From: Variovorax sp. WDL1
Lineage (GTDB): Bacteria; Pseudomonadota; Gammaproteobacteria; Burkholderiales; Burkholderiaceae_C
DNA: 64,000 bases
Direction: 5' to 3'
Assembly (NCBI RefSeq): GCF_001541225.1
Contig: NZ_LMTS01000324.1
Location: forward strand, 1-64,000
Position 1 is the stretch's first letter; every line of letters begins with the position of its first letter. Below the pieces are notes generated by a model. It was not told the origin of the DNA. It did not search any database and saw nothing but the letters and a program-made list of their open reading frames with translations. The position numbers and the translations under genes are program-made. Positions 44,477-53,661 of the stretch are shown in pieces.

Positions 44477-45778
44477 GTGAAATCGATTGCCAGACTCATG
44501 GCGTGGGGAACGGCTCTGTTCGCCCTGGCCACCGCTGCCGTCGCCCAACCCCAGCGCCCACCCGAGATCAAGCTCGGCATGAGCACCTTCATGACCGGAC
44601 CGGCCTCGGTGCTCGGCGCGCCCGCCAAGGTGGCGGCCGACATGTGGATCGAGGAATTCAATGCCGCGGGCGGCATCAACGGCACGAAGCTCAGCCCGAC
44701 ATGGATCGACGAAGGGCAGGGCGACGACAAGTTCCTTTCCGAATACCGCCGCCTGGCGCAGGAGCCCGGCGAGAAGCTGATGCTCTCGGCCATTTCGAGC
44801 GGCTACTGCAATGCATTGGCCCCGGTGGCCGAGGACCTGAAGGTCATCAACATCCTCTGGGAATGCTCGACCGAGAAGGTGCTGGAGGAGCGGCCCTACA
44901 AGTACGTGTTCCGTACCGGCCCCAACGCCACGATGGAGATGGTGGCGGCGGTACTGCACCTGCTGAAGCTCAAGCCCGACTTCAAGACCCTCGCGGTGGT
45001 GAACCAGGACTACGCCTGGGGCCGCGATTCCTGGGAGATCTTCCGCAACACGCTGCAGGCGCTCAAGCCCGACGTGAGGATCGTGGCCGAGCTGTTCCCG
45101 AAGTTCGGCGCCTCCGACTTCTCCACCGAGGTCACGCGGCTGCAGGCGCTGCGGCCCGACGTGGTGCTGTCCACCGCCTGGGGCGGCGATCTCGACACCT
45201 TCCTGCGCCAGGCCTCGCAGCGCGGCCTGCTCAAGTCCTCGCAGTTCGTGTTGCCGCTCGCCGACTCCTCGCTCGAACGACTGGGCGACGCAGTGCCTCC
45301 GGGCGTGATCGTCGGCTTCGTGGGCGACGGCTACTTCGCCGACCCCGAATTCGCGAACGACCCCGAGGCACGCGCCTTCGTGCGGAAGTTCAAGGAGCGC
45401 ACCGGGGCTTATCCCAACTTCGCGGTCTACCACATGGTCCAGGCGCTGAAGGCCGCCACGGGTGCCTATCGGCAGGCGATCGCCGACAACAAGGGGCAGT
45501 GGCCGACCACCGACCAGCTCGCGGCCACCTTGCGCAAGCTCGAGTACCGCGGCCTGTCCCGCCCGATCCGGCTGCGCGAGGACGGGCAAGCCCTCCAGGG
45601 GCAGCTGTACGGCGTGACGGCCAAGGATGCATCGCAGCCGTTTCCGGTGGTGCGGCAACTCATCTTCTATCCGGCCGAGATCCTGGCGCCGCCGGTAGGG
45701 CAGAAGTCCGCCGAATGGGTGAAGACGCTCAAGCCGGCGCTGATGCAGAACGGTCAGATCCGGCGCGTGGGCGACTGA
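44477..45778 (+). CDS. livK: ABC transporter substrate-binding protein (LivK/branched-chain type)
   Basis: A 433-residue periplasmic type I binding protein with a signal peptide cut near Ala-Val-Ala-Gln, followed by Ile-Lys-Leu-Gly-Met-Ser-Thr-Phe and Gly-Gly-Ile-Asn-Gly. It is longer than LivK proper and belongs to the broad family used for amino acids, amides and aromatic or short-chain acids, so the name shows family and not substrate. The start is GTG with AGGAG 8 bp upstream. It is the first gene of the 13-gene block. Confidence 0.85.
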   Translation: MKSIARLMAWGTALFALATAAVAQPQRPPEIKLGMSTFMTGPASVLGAPAKVAADMWIEEFNAAGGINGTKLSPTWIDEGQGDDKFLSEYRRLAQEPGEKLMLSAISSGYCNALAPVAEDLKVINILWECSTEKVLEERPYKYVFRTGPNATMEMVAAVLHLLKLKPDFKTLAVVNQDYAWGRDSWEIFRNTLQALKPDVRIVAELFPKFGASDFSTEVTRLQALRPDVVLSTAWGGDLDTFLRQASQRGLLKSSQFVLPLADSSLERLGDAVPPGVIVGFVGDGYFADPEFANDPEARAFVRKFKERTGAYPNFAVYHMVQALKAATGAYRQAIADNKGQWPTTDQLAATLRKLEYRGLSRPIRLREDGQALQGQLYGVTAKDASQPFPVVRQLIFYPAEILAPPVGQKSAEWVKTLKPALMQNGQIRRVGD

Positions 45779-45806
45779 TTCCGAAGACACGAGACGCCCA
45801 TCGTTC

Positions 45807-46712
45807 ATGGATCTGAATCTCCTCCTGCTGGCCACCGTCGACGGACTGTCGTACGCCGGCCTGCTGTTCCTCATCGCGCTCGGGTTGACCCTGATCTGCG
45901 GCGTCTTCGGCGTCATCAACGTGGCGCACGGCAGTCTCTATGCCTTCGGCGGCTACAGCGCCGCCAGCCTGCTGGCCTGGCTGCTGCCCCACACCTCGTC
46001 GACGGCCGTGCTGGTGGCCTCGCTGTTTGCCGCTGCCGCCGTCGTGGGCGGGAGCCTGGGTGCCCTGCTCGAGCGTGGCCTGCTGCGGCACTTCCAGGAC
46101 CGTGATCCGGTGCTGCAGCTGCTCGTCACCTTCGCGGCCTTCATGGTGCTCGAGGACGTGCAGCGCATGGTGTGGGGTGCCACGCCCGTGAACGCGGGCG
46201 ACCTGGCGACGCGCCTGGGCACCACCGAGCTGCTGGGCGTGACCTTCATGAACTACCAGCTCCTGTTCATTCCCGGCGTGGCGCTCGTCGCCTACGCGGG
46301 GCTGCAGTTCCTGCTGCGCCATTCGATCGCGGGACGCCAGATCGTGGCCGTCATCCATCACCGCGAAGTGGCCACGGCGCTGGGCATCAACGCGGCGCGC
46401 GTCGGCACGCTGACCTTCTCGCTGGCGGGCGCGCTCGGGGCCCTGGGCGGCGCGCTCTCGGTTCCGATGACCTCCTTCGTGCCGGGCCTGGGCGCCGAGA
46501 TGATCGTCACCTCGTTCGCCGTCATCGCCACCGCAGGGCTCGGGCAGATCACCGGCGCGCTGGTCGCTGCGGTGCTCATCGGCATGGCCCGCTCGCTCGC
46601 GGTGTACACGCTGCCCGAGCTGGAGGTCGTGATGCCCTACCTGATGATGGTGGCGGTGCTGCTGGTCCGCCCGCACGGCCTCTTCTCCGCCGCCGCGGCA
46701 CGAAGGATCTGA
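45807..46712 (+). CDS. livH: Branched-chain-type ABC transporter permease LivH
   Basis: A 301-residue membrane protein of the LivH family with Leu-Gly-Leu-Thr-Leu-Ile-Cys-Gly-Val-Phe-Gly-Val-Ile-Asn-Val-Ala-His-Gly near the N-terminus and Gly-Leu-Gly-Gln-Ile-Thr-Gly-Ala near the end. It forms half of the membrane channel with LivM. It shares one base with livM. Confidence 0.9.
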   Translation: MDLNLLLLATVDGLSYAGLLFLIALGLTLICGVFGVINVAHGSLYAFGGYSAASLLAWLLPHTSSTAVLVASLFAAAAVVGGSLGALLERGLLRHFQDRDPVLQLLVTFAAFMVLEDVQRMVWGATPVNAGDLATRLGTTELLGVTFMNYQLLFIPGVALVAYAGLQFLLRHSIAGRQIVAVIHHREVATALGINAARVGTLTFSLAGALGALGGALSVPMTSFVPGLGAEMIVTSFAVIATAGLGQITGALVAAVLIGMARSLAVYTLPELEVVMPYLMMVAVLLVRPHGLFSAAAARRI

Positions 46713-47665
46713 TGCGCACCCCGGCTTCCCTCGCAGCCGTGGCGCTCGCGGTCATGCTCCTGCTCGGTGCCGGCTGGGCGTGGCCCTGGTCGCGCATGCC
46801 GATCATCACCTTCCTGTGCTTCGGCCTGGGCGCCCTCGGCCTCACGGTGCTGATGCGGGCTGGCCAGGTGTCCTTCGGCCATGCCATGTACGCGGCCATC
46901 GGCGGCTATGGCACTGCCTTCACGGTGCGCGCCTTTCCCGGCGTCGACGGCCTGGTCGCGGCAGCGGCGGGCGTGGTCGCCAGCCTGGCGGTCGGTGCGC
47001 TGGTCGCTGCCTTCGTGTCGCGCTATCGCGGCATCTTCTTCGGCATGCTGAACCTCGGCCTCTCGATGGTGCTGTTCTCGCTGGCCGGCAAGCTCTATGC
47101 ATGGACCGGCGGCACCGATGGGCTTCGCTTCGAGCGGCCCTCGCTGCTGGGCATGGCGATGGAACGCGGCCAGTTCGAGCTGGCGATGCTGGTGCTGGCG
47201 CTGATGCTGGCCGTGGGCGTCACCTGGATGGTGCAGCGCTACTTCGACTCCTGCTCGGGCCAGGTCATGGTGGCGATCCGCACCAACGAGACGCGGCTGG
47301 AATACATCGGCCTGTCGGCGCGGTGGGTGCTCGCACAGGGCTATGTGCTTTCTGCCGGCCTGGTGGGCCTGGCAGGCGCGCTGCTGGCGCTGGTGCAGAG
47401 CCTGGTGACGCCCGAAAGCGGCTACTGGATCCGCTCGGGCGAGTACGTGTTCATCGCCATTCTCGGCGGCTCGGGCCACGCCTCGGGTGCATTCCTGGGC
47501 GCGGCCGTGTTCGAGCTGATCAAGCTCACGGCAGCGGCCTATTTCACCAACGCATGGCAGATCCTGCTCGGCGCCACCTTGATCGCCGTGATCTTCTTCG
47601 CCCCGCAGGGCATCGTCGGCTGGCTCCGGCGCCCGAAGCCGGCCACGCCGCAGGAGGCCTTGTGA
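46712..47665 (+). CDS. livM: Branched-chain-type ABC transporter permease LivM
   Basis: A 317-residue membrane protein with the LivM signature Leu-Met-Arg-Ala-Gly-Gln-Val-Ser-Phe-Gly-His-Ala-Met-Tyr and Ile-Arg-x-Asn-Glu-x-Arg...Gly in the cytoplasmic EAA-like loop. The start was set at the ATG sharing a base with the livH stop; the longer in-frame region upstream is livH shadow. Its stop overlaps the livG GTG. Confidence 0.9.
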   Translation: MRTPASLAAVALAVMLLLGAGWAWPWSRMPIITFLCFGLGALGLTVLMRAGQVSFGHAMYAAIGGYGTAFTVRAFPGVDGLVAAAAGVVASLAVGALVAAFVSRYRGIFFGMLNLGLSMVLFSLAGKLYAWTGGTDGLRFERPSLLGMAMERGQFELAMLVLALMLAVGVTWMVQRYFDSCSGQVMVAIRTNETRLEYIGLSARWVLAQGYVLSAGLVGLAGALLALVQSLVTPESGYWIRSGEYVFIAILGGSGHASGAFLGAAVFELIKLTAAAYFTNAWQILLGATLIAVIFFAPQGIVGWLRRPKPATPQEAL

Positions 47666-48426
47666 GCGCATCAGCATCAACTACCAGGGAACTGCTGCGC
47701 ACCGAGGGGCTCACCCTGCACTTCGGCGGCATCGCCGCCGCCGACGGGATCGACTTCGCGCTGGCGCATGGAGAGCACCTGGCGGTGATCGGCGCCAATG
47801 GTGCCGGCAAGACCACCTTCATCAACATCTGCACCGGCTACATCAAGCCGAGCCGAGGGCGGGTGCTGCTCGAGGGCCTGGACATCACGCGCAAGGGGCC
47901 GCGGCAGATCGCGCGCCTGGGCGTGGGCCGATCGTTCCAGCTGCCGCAGCTGTTCCTCGACCATACGGTGCGGCAGTGCCTGGAGCTGGCCTCGGTCAGC
48001 CGCCAGGGGCGGCTGTCGCGATGGACCTCGCTGGCGCGCGCCGCGGACCAGCGCGCCGTCGCCGAGATGCTGGAGCTGGTCGAGCTCGCCGGCCATGCGG
48101 ACGATCCGACAGCGGCCCTGCCCGAGGGCCGGCGCAAGCTGCTGGACGTGGGCATCGCGCTGATGCTCGAGCCCAAGCTGGTGATCATGGACGAGCCGAC
48201 CAGCGGCGTGTCGTCGGAAGACAAGCATGGGGTGATGCAGACGATGATGCGCGCGCTGCGGCAGCGCCGCGTCACGAGCTGGTTCGTCGAGCACGACGTC
48301 GAGATCGTGCGCCGCTACGCGACCCGCGTTGCCGCATGGATCGACGGACGCATCGCGGCGGACGGCACGCCGGACCACGTGTTCGCCGACCCGCTGGTGC
48401 GCCGCGAAGTGCTGGGGGAACGCTGA
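47662..48426 (+). CDS. livG: Branched-chain-type ABC transporter ATPase LivG
   Basis: A 254-residue ATPase with Walker A Gly-Ala-Asn-Gly-Ala-Gly-Lys-Thr-Thr and Walker B Leu-Val-Ile-Met-Asp-Glu-Pro-Thr-Ser-Gly. The ABC signature is weak (Leu-Pro-Glu-Gly-Arg-Arg-Lys in place of Leu-Ser-x-Gly-x-x-x). The start is GTG, with CAGGAGG 5-6 bp upstream, overlapping the livM stop. It works with LivF. Confidence 0.88.
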   Translation: MSASASTTRELLRTEGLTLHFGGIAAADGIDFALAHGEHLAVIGANGAGKTTFINICTGYIKPSRGRVLLEGLDITRKGPRQIARLGVGRSFQLPQLFLDHTVRQCLELASVSRQGRLSRWTSLARAADQRAVAEMLELVELAGHADDPTAALPEGRRKLLDVGIALMLEPKLVIMDEPTSGVSSEDKHGVMQTMMRALRQRRVTSWFVEHDVEIVRRYATRVAAWIDGRIAADGTPDHVFADPLVRREVLGER

Positions 48427-49139
48427 TGCTGCGCATCCAATCCATGAGCATCGACCTGGCGGGTCACTCGGTGCTGCGCGGCGTCGATCTCGAACTCGAG
48501 CCGGGCCAGACGGTGGCCGTCGTCGGCCGCAACGGCGCGGGCAAGACCACGCTGCTGCGCGGCATCATGGGCCTCGTCCCGCCACGCTCGGGCCGGCTGC
48601 TGCTCGACGGCGAGGACATCACACGCAGCCCTGCGTCACGCCGTGCTGCCGCCGGCTTCGGCTACGCGCCCGAGGACCGCGTGATCCTGCCGACCCTGAG
48701 CGTCGCCCAGAACATCGCCTTGCCGTGCGAGGTGCTGCGGCTGCCGCGCCACGAGATCCGTCGCCGGATCGACGCGTTGCTTGCCAGCGTGCCGCAGATC
48801 GAGCCGATGCTCGCGCGTTCCGGTGCGGCGCTGTCCGGCGGCCAGGGAAAGATCGTCGCGCTCGCGCGCGCCCTCATGGTCGGCGTGCGCTTCGTGCTGC
48901 TGGACGAACCCTTCCAGGGGCTGGCGCCTGCATTGGCGCGCCAGTACGGGGACGCGCTGCGCGCCTTGCGGGTTTCGCACCCGCAGCTGTGCGTCGTGGT
49001 GACGGAATCGAATGCGGCGCTGCTCGAGGCGGTACAGAGCCGCACGCTGCACATCGAGCGCGGCTCGATCACGGAGGCGGCGGGCGCGACGGACGCTGAT
49101 GAAGTCTCGACATGGACCCAACGGAGAACACACAAGTGA
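48426..49139 (+). CDS. livF: Branched-chain-type ABC transporter ATPase LivF
   Basis: A 237-residue ATPase with Walker A Gly-Arg-Asn-Gly-Ala-Gly-Lys-Thr-Thr, signature Leu-Ser-Gly-Gly-Gln-Gly-Lys and Walker B Phe-Val-Leu-Leu-Asp-Glu-Pro. The LivF hallmark Gly-Tyr-x-Pro-Glu-(Asp)-Arg is present. It shares one base with livG, and its stop overlaps the GTG of the CoA-transferase gene. Confidence 0.88.
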   Translation: MLRIQSMSIDLAGHSVLRGVDLELEPGQTVAVVGRNGAGKTTLLRGIMGLVPPRSGRLLLDGEDITRSPASRRAAAGFGYAPEDRVILPTLSVAQNIALPCEVLRLPRHEIRRRIDALLASVPQIEPMLARSGAALSGGQGKIVALARALMVGVRFVLLDEPFQGLAPALARQYGDALRALRVSHPQLCVVVTESNAALLEAVQSRTLHIERGSITEAAGATDADEVSTWTQRRTHK

Positions 49140-50368
49140 GTACTGAAACGATGCAGCTTCCGCTCGGCGAGGGGCCGCTGCGCGGCCTGGTGGTGGTCGA
49201 TGTCACGCGGGTCGTGGCCGGCCCCTACTGCACCATGATGCTGGCCGACCTGGGCGCCACGGTGATCAAGGTCGAGAACCCCGCCGAACCCGACTACGTG
49301 CGCAGCTTCCCGCCCTTCGTGCAGGGCGAGACCGGCCGGGCCAGCGGGTTCTTCGCGCAATACAACCGCCACAAGCTGGGCGTGAGCCTGGACCTCAAGT
49401 CGGAGCAGGGCCGCGCCCTGCTGCGCGAGCTGGTGCGCAAGGCCGACCTGCTGGTGGAGAACTTCCGACCCGGCACCATGGAGCGCATGGGGCTGGGCTA
49501 CGAGGCGCTGAAGCAATGCAACCCGCGGCTGGTCTACGTGTCGATCAGCGGCTTCGGCCAGACCGGTCCCAACTCGCGCCGGCCGGCCTACGACAACAGC
49601 GCGCAAGCGACCGGTGGCCTGTGGTCGCTGAACGGAGAGAAGGGTCGCCCGCCGCTGCGCGTGGGCACCATCATCGGCGACCTGTCGGCCTCGTTCTACG
49701 CGGCCATCGCAGCCTTGTCGGCAGTGATCCACACGCGGCACAGCGGCGAAGGCCAGTGGGTCGATGTCGCCCAGCAGGACGCGGTCGTGACGCTGACCGA
49801 GCATGCGATCGTCAACTACACGGTGGACGGAGTGGTCGGCGAGCCGCTGGGCAATGACCACCCCTTCGTGCGGCCCTACGGCCAGTACGCCTGCAAGGAC
49901 GGGTTCGTCTTCTTCGGCGCCTACACCGACAAGTTCTGGCGCGAGGCGTGCCGGATCTTCGGCGAGGCATCGCTGGTCGACGACACCGAGATCGACACCA
50001 TGGAAAAGCGCTTCGATCCCGAGACCTACGCGCGCCGGGTGCAGCCGATCGTGCAGCGCTGGTGCGCGCAGCACACCAAGGCCGAGCTCGAGGCCATGGC
50101 CGGCGACATCATTCCGATGACACCGATCAAGACCATTGCCGAGGTCGTCGACGACCCGCACCTGAAGGCGCGCGACATGTTCGTCTCGACGAAGATCGAT
50201 GGGGCTCAGGTGCAGGTATTCGGCAGTCCGATGAAGCTGTCGGCCACGCCGGCTTGCGCAGTCGGCAGTGCGCCCGCGTTCGGCGAGCACAACGAGATCG
50301 TCCTCAAAGGCTGGTTGCGCGTTGCTGCCGCCGACTACGACCGCTACGTCGCCGAGGGAGTGATCTGA
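49136..50368 (+). CDS. Class III (CaiB/BaiF-type) CoA-transferase
   Basis: A 410-residue protein with the family N-terminus [19 protein letters not shown] and the catalytic aspartate region Arg-Pro-Ala-Tyr-Asp. It would activate an organic acid by moving CoA from a donor such as succinyl-CoA. The GTG overlapping the livF stop, with CGGAG upstream, is the likely start; an ATG 24 bp earlier is possible. Its place between an importer and acyl-CoA enzymes suggests it activates the imported acid. Confidence 0.87.
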   Translation: MSTETMQLPLGEGPLRGLVVVDVTRVVAGPYCTMMLADLGATVIKVENPAEPDYVRSFPPFVQGETGRASGFFAQYNRHKLGVSLDLKSEQGRALLRELVRKADLLVENFRPGTMERMGLGYEALKQCNPRLVYVSISGFGQTGPNSRRPAYDNSAQATGGLWSLNGEKGRPPLRVGTIIGDLSASFYAAIAALSAVIHTRHSGEGQWVDVAQQDAVVTLTEHAIVNYTVDGVVGEPLGNDHPFVRPYGQYACKDGFVFFGAYTDKFWREACRIFGEASLVDDTEIDTMEKRFDPETYARRVQPIVQRWCAQHTKAELEAMAGDIIPMTPIKTIAEVVDDPHLKARDMFVSTKIDGAQVQVFGSPMKLSATPACAVGSAPAFGEHNEIVLKGWLRVAAADYDRYVAEGVI

Positions 50369-51138
50369 TGGCAATCTCCTATGCGGTGGACGAAGGCATC
50401 GCGCACGTTCGCTTCGACCGGCCCGAGAAGCTCAATGCGCTGACGCTCGCCATGTACGAGGAGCTCGCGCAGTGCTTCGCCCGCGCGAACGACGACCCGC
50501 AGGTGCGGGTTGTGCTGCTCGGCGGCAACGGCGACCGCGCCTTCTGCGTCGGTGCCGACCTGGGCGAGTCGATCCCGGCGCTGGCAGAAGGGCGCTTCGA
50601 CATCTCGGAATGGGATGGCGCCCACATCAAGCAGCCGGGCTTCTACAAGCCGGTGGTCGCCGCGATCAACGGGCTGTGCATGGGAGGCGGCTTCGAGATC
50701 ATGCTGGCCGCGGACATCCGGATCGCTTCGGAGACAGCCGTGTTCGCGCTGCCCGAGGCCTCGCTCGGCTTCACGCCGGCCGGGGGCACCCTGGTGCGGC
50801 TGGTGCGCCAGATCCCCTACGCGCTGGCGATGGAGCTGATGCTCACGGCCGAACGCTTTCCCGCACGCCGGCTGGCCGAGATGGGCCTGCTGAACCGCGT
50901 GGTGCCGCCCGGCGAACTGGAGGCTGCGGCGCTGTCCTGTGCCCGAGGCATCGCGCAGAAGGGGCGCGTGGCCGTGTCGGTCATCAAGGAGGCGGCGCTC
51001 ACGCTCGGGCACCTGCCCTTCGACGAAGCCTTCCGCCGCGAGGCCGTGCTCGGCCAACGCGCCTTCACCAGCGACGAGGCCCGGGAGGGCCTGCGCCGCT
51101 TCCTGTCGCGCGATCGGACCGGGTCCTCGCCGGGCTGA
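50368..51138 (+). CDS. Enoyl-CoA hydratase/isomerase-family protein
   Basis: A 256-residue crotonase-fold protein. Both hydratase glutamates are present (Gly-Gly-Gly-Phe-Glu-Ile and Leu-Pro-Glu-Ala-Ser-Leu-Gly) and the oxyanion-hole residues lie in Ala-Phe-Cys-Val-Gly-Ala-Asp and Gly-Leu-Cys-Met-Gly-Gly. It should add or remove water at an enoyl-CoA. Beside an HMG-CoA reductase, a methylglutaconyl-CoA hydratase role is attractive but unproven. It shares one base with the CoA-transferase gene. Confidence 0.87.
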   Translation: MAISYAVDEGIAHVRFDRPEKLNALTLAMYEELAQCFARANDDPQVRVVLLGGNGDRAFCVGADLGESIPALAEGRFDISEWDGAHIKQPGFYKPVVAAINGLCMGGGFEIMLAADIRIASETAVFALPEASLGFTPAGGTLVRLVRQIPYALAMELMLTAERFPARRLAEMGLLNRVVPPGELEAAALSCARGIAQKGRVAVSVIKEAALTLGHLPFDEAFRREAVLGQRAFTSDEAREGLRRFLSRDRTGSSPG

Positions 51139-51200
51139 GCCCGTCGCGCCGTTGCATCCGGCTCCCGCCCACTCATTCACCCATCGATTCAGGACGTCAC

Positions 51201-52496
51201 ATGGTTCAGGACTCCCGCCTCCCCAACTTCCGGGCTCTCTCGCCAGCCCAACGGCTCGATCACGTCGCGGTGGCGGCGGGCCTCACCGCCGACGATGTCG
51301 GGTTGCTGAAGACGCCCGGCGCGCTCGCCTTGTCGCGCGCCGACGGCATGATCGAGAACGTGGTCGGCACCTTCGAACTGCCGCTCGGCATCGCCGGCAA
51401 CTTCCAGGTCAACGGCCGCGACGTGCTGGTGCCGATGGTGGTGGAAGAGCCGTCCGTGGTCGCTGCGGCATCGTTCATGGCCAAGCTGGCGCGCGAATGC
51501 GGCGGCTTCGAGGCCTCGAGCACCGGGCCGGTCATGCGCGCGCAGGTGCAGGTCCTCGGCGTGACCGACCCCTATGGCGCGCGGCAGGCGCTGCTGCGGC
51601 AGCGCGACCGCGTCCTGGAGATCGCCAACAGCCGCGACACGGTACTGATCGGACTGGGGGGCGGTTGCCGCGACATCGAGGTGCACGTCTTTCCCGATAC
51701 GCCGCGCGGCGCGATGGTGGTGATGCACCTGATCGTGGACGTGCGCGACGCGATGGGCGCCAACACCGTCAACACCATGGCCGAGGCGGTGTCGCCGCTG
51801 GTCGAGCAACTGACCGGCGGTACGGTGCGCCTGCGCATCCTGTCGAACCTGGCCGACCTGCGGCTGGCGCGCGCACGCGTGCGGCTCACGCCCGAGGTCC
51901 TGAAAACCGCCGAGCGCAGCGGCGAGGAGATCATCGAAGGCGTGCTCGATGCGTACACCTTCGCGGCGGGCGATCCCTACCGTGCCGCCACCCACAACAA
52001 GGGGATCATGAACGGCATCGATCCGGTGATCGTGGCGACCGGCAACGACTGGCGCGCAGTCGAGGCCGGCGCGCACGCGTACGCCTGCCGCAGCGGCCGC
52101 TACACCTCGCTCACGATCTGGGAGAAGGACCGCAGCGGCGCGCTGGTCGGCACCATCGAGATGCCGATGCCCGTCGGCCTGGTGGGTGGCGCGACCAAGA
52201 CGCATCCGCTCGCGCGCCTGGCACTGAAGATCCTCGACGTGAAGTCGGCCCAGGAACTCGGCGAAGTGGCCGTGGCCGTGGGCCTGGCGCAGAACCTCGG
52301 CGCGCTGCGCGCGCTCGCGACCGAAGGCATCCAGCGTGGCCACATGGCGCTGCACGCCCGCAACATCGCGCTGGTGGCCGGCGCCACTGGCGACGAGATC
52401 GACACCGTCGCGCGGCAGATGGCCGCCGAGCACGACGTGCGCACCGACCGGGCCCTCGCGTTGCTCGAGGCGCTGCGCGGCAAAGCTTCGCTATAA
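51201..52496 (+). CDS. mvaA: Class II (degradative) hydroxymethylglutaryl-CoA reductase
   Basis: A 431-residue enzyme. The four catalytic residues fall at Glu83 (Val-Glu-Glu-Pro-Ser-Val-Val), Lys267 (Thr-His-Asn-Lys-Gly-Ile-Met-Asn-Gly), Asp283 (Thr-Gly-Asn-Asp-Trp-Arg) and His381 (Arg-Gly-His-Met), the same numbers as in Pseudomonas mevalonii MvaA. Class II enzymes of this kind run oxidatively: mevalonate + CoA + 2 NAD+ to HMG-CoA. Burkholderiales make isoprenoids by the MEP route, so a catabolic role is expected. No HMG-CoA lyase gene is in the window. The next transporter begins 39 bp later. Confidence 0.93.
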   Translation: MVQDSRLPNFRALSPAQRLDHVAVAAGLTADDVGLLKTPGALALSRADGMIENVVGTFELPLGIAGNFQVNGRDVLVPMVVEEPSVVAAASFMAKLARECGGFEASSTGPVMRAQVQVLGVTDPYGARQALLRQRDRVLEIANSRDTVLIGLGGGCRDIEVHVFPDTPRGAMVVMHLIVDVRDAMGANTVNTMAEAVSPLVEQLTGGTVRLRILSNLADLRLARARVRLTPEVLKTAERSGEEIIEGVLDAYTFAAGDPYRAATHNKGIMNGIDPVIVATGNDWRAVEAGAHAYACRSGRYTSLTIWEKDRSGALVGTIEMPMPVGLVGGATKTHPLARLALKILDVKSAQELGEVAVAVGLAQNLGALRALATEGIQRGHMALHARNIALVAGATGDEIDTVARQMAAEHDVRTDRALALLEALRGKASL

Positions 52497-52535
52497 CCGT
52501 GGCCTTGTCGTGAGCATCCAGGAGGCAGAACCGTC

Positions 52536-53594
52536 ATGAGCCATACGGCCGTTCCGAAGCGGGATAGCACCGCAGCCGAACTCGCAGGGACTGCAGGGCC
52601 AGCCATCGCCGCGCGCTGGCGTTTTCATGCCGGATGGCTGACTCAGGAGCGCATCGTGCTGCTGCTGGCCGTGCTGCTGTTCGTGGTTTTCAGCCTCGGG
52701 CTGAACGGCTTCGCCGCGCGCGACAACCTGCTCTCGCTGCTGCGCGGGGTGGCCGTGCTCGGGATCCTCGGGCTCGCCATGGCGCTGGTGGTGATCGGGC
52801 GGGGCATCGACTTGTCGCTGGTGGCAGTGATGGCGATCTCGGTGGCCTGGTCGCTGGCGCTGTCCGCCAGCGGCATGTCGCTCGGCATGGCCCTTCTGGT
52901 GGGCATGGCCTTTGCACTGGTGCTGGGCGTGGCCAACGGCCTCCTGATCGCCTATGCCGAGATCCCTTCGCTTTTCTCGACGCTGGCCATGGGCACCTTC
53001 ATCTACGGGCTCGGACGCATGAAGCTGATTCCGCTCGACGTGGTCTATGCGCCGGAGGACGCAGCCTGGTTCAGCCGCATCGGCCAGGGCGAACTCGCCG
53101 GCGTGCCGCTGCCGGTGCTGTTCTTCCTGGCCACGGCTGCGCTGGTGGCCACGTTCCTGCGCTACACCCGCACCGGCCGCTTCATCTATGCCATGGGCGA
53201 CAACTACCAGGCCGCCCGCATCACCGGCGTGCCGGTGCGGCCGCTCGTGGTGCTGCAGTACGCGATCGCCTCGTGCGTGGGCTGCGTGGCCGGTGTCATC
53301 ACCGCAGCGTCGGTCGGCAGCATGAACACCCGCATCGTCAACTCCACCATGATCTACGACGTGATCCTGGTGGTGGTGCTCGGCGGCATCGGCCTGAGCG
53401 GCGGCAAGGGCGGCGTGCGCAACGTCCTGGTGGGCACCGTGCTCATCGGCATCCTGCTCAATGGCATGACGATCATGGACATCCAGTACACGGTCCAGAA
53501 CGTCATCAAGAGCGCCATCCTGCTGGCCGCGCTCGTCATCGACAGCCTGATCAATCCGCGCGACGAGCAGACGGCCCAGCAGGGCGACATCTAG
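52536..53594 (+). CDS. Ribose/sugar-type ABC transporter permease
   Basis: A 352-residue permease of the RbsC family, about ten helices, with Gly-Arg-Gly-Ile-Asp-Leu-Ser-Leu (the conserved Gly-x-Ile-Asp-Leu-Ser-Val-Gly region), Ala-Met-Gly-Asp-Asn-x-x-Ala-Ala-Arg-x-Thr-Gly-Val-Pro and Gly-Gly-Ile-Gly-Leu-Ser-Gly-Gly-Lys-Gly. The N-terminal 30 residues are polar. The start has AGGAGG 10 bp upstream. It opens the second transport set, directly after mvaA. Confidence 0.88.
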   Translation: MSHTAVPKRDSTAAELAGTAGPAIAARWRFHAGWLTQERIVLLLAVLLFVVFSLGLNGFAARDNLLSLLRGVAVLGILGLAMALVVIGRGIDLSLVAVMAISVAWSLALSASGMSLGMALLVGMAFALVLGVANGLLIAYAEIPSLFSTLAMGTFIYGLGRMKLIPLDVVYAPEDAAWFSRIGQGELAGVPLPVLFFLATAALVATFLRYTRTGRFIYAMGDNYQAARITGVPVRPLVVLQYAIASCVGCVAGVITAASVGSMNTRIVNSTMIYDVILVVVLGGIGLSGGKGGVRNVLVGTVLIGILLNGMTIMDIQYTVQNVIKSAILLAALVIDSLINPRDEQTAQQGDI

Positions 53595-53661
53595 CGCCGC
53601 GCACCAAGCCGCCGGACACGGGCCGTACCCTTTTCGTTCAAATGACCCAGGAGACAAGACC

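Noticed and set aside
44477-52496. Reading the liv-type operon as a leucine/valine uptake and degradation locus
   Set aside because: No branched-chain dehydrogenase, carboxylase or acyl-CoA dehydrogenase accompanies it, and the HMG-CoA reductase does not belong to leucine breakdown. Leucine catabolism remains possible only if HMG-CoA or methylglutaconyl-CoA is the shared intermediate.
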